Origin: Pseudomonadales bacterium
Lineage (GTDB): Bacteria > Pseudomonadota > Gammaproteobacteria > Pseudomonadales > Azotimanducaceae
Reading direction: 5' to 3'
NCBI GenBank assembly: GCA_028281005.1
Contig: JANQKS010000118.1
Location: forward strand, 1-64,000
Length of the DNA stretch: 64,000 nt
This document shows positions 45,054 through 52,240 of the stretch, piece by piece. The translations under genes were made by a program, and so were the position numbers. The notes beneath the pieces are model-generated. The model worked only from the letters and a program-made list of their open reading frames with translations. It was not told the DNA's origin and did no database searches. The first letter of the stretch is position 1, and every line of letters begins with the position of its first letter.

Positions 45054-45995
45054 TTAAAGCGCTACACCCAAACCCCGCGCCAGCGCTGCCATGTGGGAGG
45101 CGACGTAACGCGCGCCTAGCTCGGTGCCTGGAATCATCTGAAAACCGTGACAAGCCCCGGAAAACACTTCCAAATCCACATCCACACCGGCCTGCATGAG
45201 GCGGTGGGCGTACTCGATGTTCTCATCACGGAATAAATCCAGGCTGACGGTGAACATCCAGGTGTGCGGCAGCGCGCTATAGTCGCTGACCCGGCTCGGT
45301 ACCTGAGGCGCTACCGCCGGAGCATCCCCCAAGTAACTGCGCCAGCCATATTGGTTGCGCGCTCGCGTCCACACAAATTCGCCTACCAACGGGTCAGCCG
45401 GATGCGCCTCGTCGCCGGTTTCATTATCCAACATCGGGTAAGTAAGGTGCTGATGGCAGATGGCATACTCACCGGCATCGCGCGCTCGTAACGCCAACGC
45501 GGCGGCCAGACCGCCACCGGCGCTTTCACCGCCGATACCGATGCGGCCGCGGTCCACACCGAGCTGCTCGGCATTTTCATGTAACCAGCGCAGGCCGGCA
45601 TAACAATCATCCAACGGTGCGGGGATGGGATGTTCCGGCGCAAGCCGGTAATCGACGGATACCACCACCGCACCCAGCTTGGCGCAGATGGCGACGTTAC
45701 CGATGTCGGACCCTTCCGGCGAGCCCATGATGTAGCCACCGCCGTGGATGTGCAGATAGCCGGGTTTTGCCGCGCGATCCGTAACCGGCCGGTACACGAG
45801 ACAACGCACATCTTGATCCTCTCCCGGCACCACCACCTCTTCGCGCACCACACCGGCGGCATCCGCATCCGCCATGACTAGATTTTCCGCGCCAAACTCA
45901 CGAAAGCGCGCCAAATTTTCATCGTTAATGTCGGTAGATGGCACCAGCTCGATGATCGGATGCAGCTCTTCAGCCAATAGATGTTTGGTCAACAA
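45054..45995 (-). CDS. Alpha/beta hydrolase, hormone-sensitive-lipase-type esterase
   Basis: 313 residues with the family IV esterase motifs: HGGGYIMG (oxyanion), GESAGGGLA (nucleophile Ser) and a late CHGF His motif. No signal peptide, so cytoplasmic. The start is TTG at 45995, supported by a strong site (AAGGGAGGG) five bases upstream and no better ATG. Acts on short acyl esters; physiological substrate unknown. Confidence 0.86.
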   Translation of the reverse strand: MLTKHLLAEELHPIIELVPSTDINDENLARFREFGAENLVMADADAAGVVREEVVVPGEDQDVRCLVYRPVTDRAAKPGYLHIHGGGYIMGSPEGSDIGNVAICAKLGAVVVSVDYRLAPEHPIPAPLDDCYAGLRWLHENAEQLGVDRGRIGIGGESAGGGLAAALALRARDAGEYAICHQHLTYPMLDNETGDEAHPADPLVGEFVWTRARNQYGWRSYLGDAPAVAPQVPSRVSDYSALPHTWMFTVSLDLFRDENIEYAHRLMQAGVDVDLEVFSGACHGFQMIPGTELGARYVASHMAALARGLGVAL

Positions 45996-46188
45996 TTGTT
46001 CCCTCCCTTGTTTTACGCGTCGCCGCGTACTTTTTCCGCGCCTCGCCCTTCAGCGCCAAGCGTTGCAGCTTAGCTCCGGCTAAGCTTAACAAACCTGATG
46101 GCCACACACCCTTGATTCGCTGCCTATTCATTGGCGCCTATTTAACGCGAGGGCTTGTATTGTGATCGGGCGTTTCTGCGTGCTTGAG

Positions 46189-47118
46189 TTATGGCGCTTC
46201 GTTAGGCTGCCAGTCGTTCAGCACACCCACCATGCGGCCAATGTCGCTGTCTACAATAACCGTGGCGCCGGGACGCCGTTTCCCTTCTATCGGCACGCTG
46301 ACTTCGCGCAGTACCTGGGCGCGGCCGCGCACTTGTTCACCGTTTTCCAATGTGGCGGTAAACCGTCGTTCTTGCCCGCCGTAAGGATCGATCTGCATCG
46401 TGGTGACCGCCAATGTCGCGCTCTTTTGAAACACGTAGCCCCAGGCACCGGCGGTATGACTTGTGGCCATCAATCCAAGCCCCTCGCCTTGCACAAACAG
46501 ATAAGTAAACGCCGGCGCAAAGTTGGCGCGTGGACCGGTTTGTTCATGCCACTTACCCGGCAAGACAAAATCATGGCTGACCCCGTCGATGGTGACTTGG
46601 CCGCGGATTTCTCCCATCACTTCTATGCGTCCCGCGCGCACGCTGATGGGCGCATGTTGCGCGCTGAAGGTGGCGTTGAGCTCTACCGGTATAGTCCCTA
46701 CACCCACTGTAGGATGAGCGACGGCATGCAGCCTGCCGCTGGCATCCAGTTCCCCACGCATGTTGGGTTGATAACGCGCCTGCCCGGACAGCCGCGCTGA
46801 CGAAGAACCCGTGACCGTAAAGGTGGCATCAGGCTCAAGCACCGCGATCGGATTGGGGTCCGCTAGCTGCACCAATTCATCTACCAAGCTGTAGTGTTGT
46901 CCGTTGATATACACGTAAAACCACAGCGTGCCTCGAGCCTGCGCTGGAAAACGGGCGATACGAACATCAAACGTTGTTGCACCGTCCGCGGCGTGGCCTG
47001 ACATGGCCACGGACTCGGCGTAGTTCAGTTCAGCAGCATTCACAGTGGATCCCATTAGCACACTCCCCGCCAAGAGTAAGACGGCATTAACCTGCGCCTT
47101 CCATCTTTGCCTAGTCAT
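46189..47118 (-). CDS. Exported beta-rich protein of unknown function
   Basis: 309 residues. A signal peptide (AVLLLAGSVLMGSTVNA) is followed by a wholly beta-type mature part with two similar-looking lobes, reminiscent of lipocalin-like AttH/CrtC proteins (LWFYVYINGQHYSLVDE; GTWGYVFQ-type segments), but the resemblance is too weak to name. The ATG lies in a 14-bp tandem repeat, and the upstream copies form a five-codon mini-ORF (MTRQR) whose stop overlaps this ATG. Not obviously linked to neighbours. Confidence 0.68.
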   Translation of the reverse strand: MTRQRWKAQVNAVLLLAGSVLMGSTVNAAELNYAESVAMSGHAADGATTFDVRIARFPAQARGTLWFYVYINGQHYSLVDELVQLADPNPIAVLEPDATFTVTGSSSARLSGQARYQPNMRGELDASGRLHAVAHPTVGVGTIPVELNATFSAQHAPISVRAGRIEVMGEIRGQVTIDGVSHDFVLPGKWHEQTGPRANFAPAFTYLFVQGEGLGLMATSHTAGAWGYVFQKSATLAVTTMQIDPYGGQERRFTATLENGEQVRGRAQVLREVSVPIEGKRRPGATVIVDSDIGRMVGVLNDWQPNEAP

Positions 47119-47143
47119 CTTTGCCTAGTCATCTTTGCCCGTT
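47102..47143. repeat. Three 14-bp tandem repeats over the start of the exported protein gene
   Basis: CATCTTTGCCTAGT is repeated at 47102-47115 and 47116-47129, with an imperfect third copy at 47130-47143. Read on the minus strand each unit begins a new ATGACTAGG..., so the copies create a ladder of start codons 14 bases apart in different frames. A related two-copy 14-bp repeat (GATGCCGACTCAAA/GATGCCGATTCAAA) lies at 47260-47287. Confidence 0.85.
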
Positions 47144-47259
47144 CATCTACCGCGTGTACCTGAAATACGTTCTTTGCCTAGTCCAGCCGGATCACGCTAA
47201 CCTTATTCATGGATGCCGTCCTCGCTAGTTGATGTTGAACATCTCAACTATGGCACATC

Positions 47260-47287
47260 GATGCCGACTCAAAGATGCCGATTCAAA
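47260..47287. repeat. Two-copy 14-bp tandem repeat
   Basis: GATGCCGACTCAAA (47260-47273) is followed directly by GATGCCGATTCAAA (47274-47287), one mismatch. It lies in the 215-base gap between two minus-strand genes. No other signal was seen in that gap. Confidence 0.75.
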
Positions 47288-47333
47288 GAAGGCGGTGTCC
47301 ATTCCATCTGAGTAAGTCTCACGTGTCAGCGCG

Positions 47334-48074
47334 TCAATCCTCGGCGATCGGATGGTTGGTAATCATGAGTACACCTAACTCGATTGGGCTGGGGTTTGAT
47401 AGTGCAGCCGTCACCCGACCCGGCTTCGGCGGACGATGGCGGCAAATCAGAGAGCCGTGCCGACTCACATCGGTACACACGACGGTATCGGCCATATCGG
47501 ACAACGTTAACCCGACGCCGCGCCCGAAAGGCGCTTCGACATAGACGATGACCCCAATATCGTCTGCGACGTTGAGACGAACAAGACGCTCACTCTCGCG
47601 GGCAATGTCGTAGGACCGGACGCGTTTACGTTTGAGCGCATCGGATGTGTTACCAAACAGCTGGCCAAACGCCCCAAACGTTTGCTCGTGCTCTAAATCG
47701 ACGTCCGCAAGCAGTGCGTCCAGTTGGGCACGCACCTCTTGGTTACCGGCTGCCACCATCTTCGCGCGTTGAATCATCGAGACAGTGTTTTCGATAAACA
47801 AAGGCGCGTCTTGCTCTGCCAACCGACCGTCGACAACCTGCAGTCGCTGCAGCGCTGATGCTGCCATCGCAATCGCGTCACTCTCTCGCTGTGCGCGCTC
47901 GTAGGCCGCGTTTAACGTCTGTAGCCTTGCTATGGTCACCTCAATCGCGGCCGACGCCCGTGAGGACTTGGCTTCGGTTCGTTCCGGGTCCTGACTGACG
48001 CACCCGGAGGTCAGGATCATCAGCACACACCACGTAGACCGAGTTATCAATCTTTGAGTCTTCATCATCTTCAT
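47334..48074 (-). CDS. Lipoprotein of unknown function, divergent from the two-component genes
   Basis: 246 residues. The lipobox LTSGC follows MKMMKTQRLITRSTWCVLMI. The mature part starts with a long charged helical stretch (about 35-140, coiled-coil-like), then a C-terminal beta domain containing VCTDVSRHGSLICRH with two Cys. Unrecognised. It lies 92 bases from the response regulator start on the opposite strand, so it may be a target or periplasmic accessory of that system. Confidence 0.68.
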   Translation of the reverse strand: MKMMKTQRLITRSTWCVLMILTSGCVSQDPERTEAKSSRASAAIEVTIARLQTLNAAYERAQRESDAIAMAASALQRLQVVDGRLAEQDAPLFIENTVSMIQRAKMVAAGNQEVRAQLDALLADVDLEHEQTFGAFGQLFGNTSDALKRKRVRSYDIARESERLVRLNVADDIGVIVYVEAPFGRGVGLTLSDMADTVVCTDVSRHGSLICRHRPPKPGRVTAALSNPSPIELGVLMITNHPIAED

Positions 48075-48166
48075 AAGTGGAGACCCATGATAACCGCATC
48101 GGTTAGGGTATGGGGTCGTTGTTATCGAGTAGACTAAACCGGTCGTTCACGAAAAAAGGAACCGGG

Positions 48167-48904
48167 ATGTCAGAACACGATCCCGTTGAAACTGTCGACG
48201 CCACTTTCGAGGGCGTCACCGTCTTAGTGGTGGAAGACGAGGCCAAAGACGCAGAAGTGGTGCTCGATCGAGTGAATGCGTTGGGTGGACAATGCCTTCA
48301 CACCGACACCGTTCACGGCGCACAACGTCTGCTCATAGAGCACGAGGTCGATCTGATTGTTCTCGACCGCATGCTGGCCGGTGGTGAGCGCGGCCTGGAT
48401 TTGCTCGAATGGTTTCGGGACATTGAAACAACCGCACCGCAGGTGCTTATTACGAGCCGTCTCGCAACCAGCGATGACCACATACTGGGCCTTGATCTAG
48501 GCGCTGACGACTACATCGACAAACCGTTCGACCCGCGTGAATTGGTCGCAAGAATGAAAGCCCTCCTACGCCGGGCCGACTCCATTCGATCCCCAATGTC
48601 GGTTCTCATATGGGGGCCCCTAGAAGTACGGACCCTCAATGAGGTGGCGTTGTGGCATGGGGAGAAGATTTCGCTACGCCCACAGTCATTTGCCGTGTTG
48701 AGCATGCTCACTCGCTTGAAAGGTGAATACCTCAGCCGCGAGGCGTTATGGCGCGAGGTGTGGAAGAAGAATAAATATCTGCCGCCTCAGGATACCGTGA
48801 TCAACACGGAGATTTCCCGTTTGCGTTCAAGCCTTAAAGTACTCCCCAATGGGCCTCGTGTAGTGGCCGAGGACCTAGGGTTGCGGCTCGAGATCAACGC
48901 TTAG
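48167..48904 (+). CDS. OmpR-family response regulator
   Basis: 245 residues from the ATG at 48167 (an AAGGAA site eight bases upstream; an in-frame ATG at 48110 lacks one). The receiver domain has the acidic pocket VEDE, phosphorylation site Asp67 in LIVLDRML, and GADDYIDKPF. A winged-helix DNA-binding domain follows (SFAVLSMLTRLKGEYLSREALW...). It is followed 29 bases later by its histidine kinase. Confidence 0.9.
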   Translation: MSEHDPVETVDATFEGVTVLVVEDEAKDAEVVLDRVNALGGQCLHTDTVHGAQRLLIEHEVDLIVLDRMLAGGERGLDLLEWFRDIETTAPQVLITSRLATSDDHILGLDLGADDYIDKPFDPRELVARMKALLRRADSIRSPMSVLIWGPLEVRTLNEVALWHGEKISLRPQSFAVLSMLTRLKGEYLSREALWREVWKKNKYLPPQDTVINTEISRLRSSLKVLPNGPRVVAEDLGLRLEINA

Positions 48905-48933
48905 CCCCATCTCCCGTCAACCTGCATCCAACC

Positions 48934-50316
48934 ATGGCGACGCCACACAAAAGCCCTGTTAATAGGCCCCTATTCCGGACTGTACTCGTACTAAATCTAG
49001 CGTTGGCGACGCTCCTCACCGGTGCGGCAGTCGGAGCGGCGTACTTGGCCGTGGGGAAAGGCGTTGAGGCTTCCGCACGCGCCGACATCGAAGCAGAAAT
49101 TCGCGTACTGGATCAGCATGGTGAGTTACACGACGGTTTCGGCTACGCCAACGCGATAAATTTTCGAATACTGCCGTACGAGGATGCCAAGGCGGTTACC
49201 CTCTCGGTGCACGAAGAACCCGTCACGACACAGTCGCTGTCCGTCTATCTCGTCTTGCGACGAGACCGATCCGCGGTCGTGGGTAATCTCAAAAACCTAC
49301 CAGAACACGTATCGCTCACGACCGGCTGGTTTGAGTTCGACGGCGCGGACGCCGGTGTCGCCCCAGGTGCGATCATTGCGAAAGTAAAGGGGATCCACAG
49401 AAACCGCTACTTTCTCCTGGTCGGACGCCGTCTCGCGACGTATGACGCCCTTTATCAGAGCTTTATCCCGGCAATGGTACTGATCGCTCTGACCATGGCC
49501 GGACTTTCGGTACTCATCATCAGCCTGTTCGCGCGCCAATTCGGCGGCCGCATTGACACACTCAATAATGTGTTCCAGAACGTTCGAAGGGGCAACGTGA
49601 CGTCTCGCGTCCCCGCTGGCGAGATGGATCAACAAGACGAACTAAGCCTGCTTGGCAAAGAGATCAATACAGCGCTCGATGAGATCTCTCGCCTGATGGC
49701 AGGACTGGATGCCGTCAGTCAAACCGCGGCGCACGAGCTCAACAAAGAGGTCAGCCGGTTGCAGCAACTCGCCGTCGAGGCTGACGATAAGCACGTTAAG
49801 CAGGCGGCGGACGCGCTGTTGCAACTTCTAAGAGAGATCCTTGAGCTCGCCAAAATCGGCTCGGCCTCGGCGTACACCATGCATCCTGTGGCGCTCAATG
49901 ACTGTGTGACTGAAGCCGTCTCGCTTTACCAGGATGCTTTTGACGAAAAAGGCGTAGCGCTGCAGACATCACTCCCTTCAGCATCGGTCATCATCTTAGG
50001 ACGTGTACCGCTGTTGACGAACCTGGTCGCAAATCTGCTCGACAATTCGCTCAAGCACACCCCCGAAACAGGTACCGTGGCCGTCAAGGTCGAACGCACC
50101 GACCAAGGAACCACGCTCACGGTCACCGATACCGGGATTGGCACCGAGACGGAGGACATCTCCGAACTGATCGCAAGAGGTGCCACTGGTCCAGTTGCGG
50201 GATACGGCTTTGGTTTACGGTTTGTGCAAGCGGTCGCTATCCGTCACGGTGCACGCGTGACATTAGAAAACCAAAACCCGGGACTACGCGTCCACATTCT
50301 GTTTCCAGAGCACTAG
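48934..50316 (+). CDS. Sensor histidine kinase
   Basis: 460 residues. Two membrane segments (about 15-40 and 180-205) flank a periplasmic sensor of about 140 residues; a HAMP region follows. The H-box is AHELNKEV with His267, divergent from the usual AHELRTPL. Kinase motifs are NLLDNSLKHT (N-box), DTGIG (G1) and GYGFGLRFVQ (G2). It pairs with the response regulator upstream. No sensed signal can be read. An IS5-type remnant begins about 20 bases after its stop. Confidence 0.88.
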   Translation: MATPHKSPVNRPLFRTVLVLNLALATLLTGAAVGAAYLAVGKGVEASARADIEAEIRVLDQHGELHDGFGYANAINFRILPYEDAKAVTLSVHEEPVTTQSLSVYLVLRRDRSAVVGNLKNLPEHVSLTTGWFEFDGADAGVAPGAIIAKVKGIHRNRYFLLVGRRLATYDALYQSFIPAMVLIALTMAGLSVLIISLFARQFGGRIDTLNNVFQNVRRGNVTSRVPAGEMDQQDELSLLGKEINTALDEISRLMAGLDAVSQTAAHELNKEVSRLQQLAVEADDKHVKQAADALLQLLREILELAKIGSASAYTMHPVALNDCVTEAVSLYQDAFDEKGVALQTSLPSASVIILGRVPLLTNLVANLLDNSLKHTPETGTVAVKVERTDQGTTLTVTDTGIGTETEDISELIARGATGPVAGYGFGLRFVQAVAIRHGARVTLENQNPGLRVHILFPEH

Positions 50317-50394
50317 AAGCGATCTCAAAAATGTATTTTGAGTGATTGTAGTTGGTGGGATACTGTTTTTCCGAGTTCTCTCGGAAGACCGAAC

Positions 50395-50870
50395 ATGCCT
50401 CGACGTGAAGAACTTCAAGACGTTCAGTGGGACTTGATTGCACCGTTGCTCCCTCGGCAAGCCGGCCGCGGACGGCCTCGTTGCGGAGATAGAGAAGTCC
50501 TCAATGGCATGCTCTGGATTTTGCGCTCCGGGGCGCGCTGGAAAGATTTGCCGGATCGATTCCCTTCTGACCAGACCTGTCATCGACGTTTTCAGCAATG
50601 GCGCGAAAGTGGGGTGTTGGAGAAGATCTTGCGAACTCTGGCAAAGGATCTGCGTGATCGGGGAAAGATCGATGTCGGTGAGTGTTTCATAGACGGAGCG
50701 TTCGCAGGAGCGAAAAAGGGGGCGCTTGCGTTGGGAAAATCGTCTAATGGCGGATGAGAATGGTTTGGTGTTCCCCGTCATTTCATTCAGCGACCTTCGT
50801 GCGAATAAATCTGCACTTGGGCGCCATCAAGACCTAGCCGATCTCGATCAGTTGTATGAAGAATAGTAGT
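50395..50870 (+). pseudogene. Broken IS5-family transposase
   Basis: From the ATG at 50395 the frame reads [20 protein letters not shown], then [20 protein letters not shown] and [14 protein letters not shown], all classical IS5-group N-terminal motifs, and ends at 50757 after [11 protein letters not shown]. In another frame the next part is recognisable ([10 protein letters not shown]...), matching the family's following beta-strand, so a deletion of roughly ten codons has shifted the frame. It then stops at about 50868-50870. The rest of the DDE domain is absent. A CTCAAAA/TTTTGAG inverted repeat (50324-50342) lies at its left. Confidence 0.78.
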
Positions 50871-51142
50871 ACCCCTGAGGGGGTCCTCGACTTGGACTAC
50901 CTCCATGCCGCCCCTGGCGCGACACCTTCGGTTCGCTCTAACCCCAGACCTCGCGTCACCGCGAGCGGCCGATATGCTGCTCGGCCGGGCGGCGCATGCG
51001 CCGCGCCCCCTAGGCCATTCGTAGCTAACCCAAGAAATCAATGACTTAGATTACAGATGCCCATCTTTTTACCGAAAGCTTGTTCACGAACTGATTGTTG
51101 AGGGTGATCGTGACACCAATTTCTGCCGGTGGTTCAAGCCCT
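50871..51142. other. Gene-poor stretch between the IS remnant and the repeat
   Basis: No credible gene. ACCCC and GGGGT form a short hairpin around 50873-50888, and a GC-rich segment follows near 50970-51015. It is probably the degenerated remains of the insertion element and its target. Confidence 0.45.
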
Positions 51143-51190
51143 TCTCATCATCTCATCATCTCATCATCTCATCATCTCATCATCTCATCA
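51143..51190. repeat. Six perfect copies of an octanucleotide repeat
   Basis: TCTCATCA is repeated six times without a mismatch from 51143 to 51190. It lies 69 bases upstream of the preferred epimerase start and could be a length-variable (slippage-prone) element that changes promoter spacing. The unit is 8 bases, so any copy change alters spacing by a non-multiple of three. It is too short and lacks spacers to be a CRISPR. Confidence 0.95.
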
Positions 51191-51258
51191 TCGGCGCTTG
51201 CGTTGGACCGAATCGTTTGGCACCTTCTATGATCGCTTTTCGTTGGTTCGATTTGCTT

Positions 51259-52197
51259 ATGCGAATTCTGGTAACCGGCTCTTCAGGACTAGTAGGTAGC
51301 GCGCTATGCACAAGGCTCCGTCGAGACGGCCATGAAGTGGTGCAATACGACATCCGGATCCAGCCTGGATTAGCCGGACACGGAGATATCCTCGATACCT
51401 GGACATTCTCACAGGCGGCGAATGGTTGCGATGGCATTGTGCATCTCGCTGCCGTTTCGCGCGTCGTCTGGGGCGAAAGTAACCCTTACCTTTGCCACAA
51501 AATCAATGTCGACGGTACTCGCAATGCGCTCGCGGTAGCGCGTACCTCGATTCCTCAACCATGGGTCCTGTTTGCGAGCAGTCGCGAAGTTTATGGACAA
51601 CAGAGTGTATTTCCCGTAGTCGAGTCAGCAAGTACAGTGCCGGTAAACACCTACGGTCGCTCGAAATTAGCCGGCGAGCAACTGGTCACGGAAGCGGTCG
51701 AGTCCGGCTCCAATGCATCAACGATGAGGTTGTCCAACGTTTTTGGGTCTGTGGACGATCATGCAGACCGCGTTATCCCGGCTTTTGCACAGGCAGCTGC
51801 TGTGGGAGGTATTCTGCGTGTGGAAGGTCGACAGTCTTCCTTCGACTTCACCCCCCTCTCAGACACGATTGACGGCATCACAAGACTGATTTCGCTGATC
51901 AGTCGCGAAGGTCCCCAACCGCCGATACATCTTGTCACCGGGAGAGAAACGACGCTTGGTGAGCTCGCGGAGTTAGCCACGAGGTTGGGCCATTCGAATT
52001 CGCAGATCATCGAGAGACCCGAGCGAAAATACGACGTATCGCGCTTCGTCGGTGATCCGGGTCAGGCGCTGTCTCGACTAGGGTGGAAACCGAGTCTTTC
52101 TCTCGAGCAAGCGCTGCAGAACCTGATCGATGAATTTGGCCGGGCAAAACAGCAAATCACAAGTACATCCGAACAACTCGCCGCACACCCGGCTTGA
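51259..52197 (+). CDS. NAD-dependent epimerase/dehydratase (extended SDR)
   Basis: 312 residues from the ATG at 51259, where the fold begins (MRILVTGSSGLVGSAL); ATG 51229 and TTG 51217 are earlier alternatives. TGSSGLVGS binds NAD, Ser-Ser in FASSREVYG and Tyr/Lys in YGRSK form the catalytic set, as in UDP-glucose 4-epimerase and dTDP-sugar enzymes. It converges on the minus-strand glycosyltransferase/nucleotidyltransferase gene with a 43-base gap. It probably makes an activated sugar for that cluster. Confidence 0.87.
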   Translation: MRILVTGSSGLVGSALCTRLRRDGHEVVQYDIRIQPGLAGHGDILDTWTFSQAANGCDGIVHLAAVSRVVWGESNPYLCHKINVDGTRNALAVARTSIPQPWVLFASSREVYGQQSVFPVVESASTVPVNTYGRSKLAGEQLVTEAVESGSNASTMRLSNVFGSVDDHADRVIPAFAQAAAVGGILRVEGRQSSFDFTPLSDTIDGITRLISLISREGPQPPIHLVTGRETTLGELAELATRLGHSNSQIIERPERKYDVSRFVGDPGQALSRLGWKPSLSLEQALQNLIDEFGRAKQQITSTSEQLAAHPA

Positions 52198-52240
52198 TTT
52201 GCGCACATGCGCTCGCGGCCAGACAAGCCATGGGCTGAAC

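Noticed and set aside
50787-51041. An 84-residue open frame on the minus strand after the IS remnant
   Set aside because: Arg/Gly-rich low-complexity translation, no ribosome binding site, overlaps transposase remains on the other strand.
51143-51190. Possible CRISPR array
   Set aside because: The repeat unit is 8 bases and there are no spacers, so it is a simple tandem repeat.
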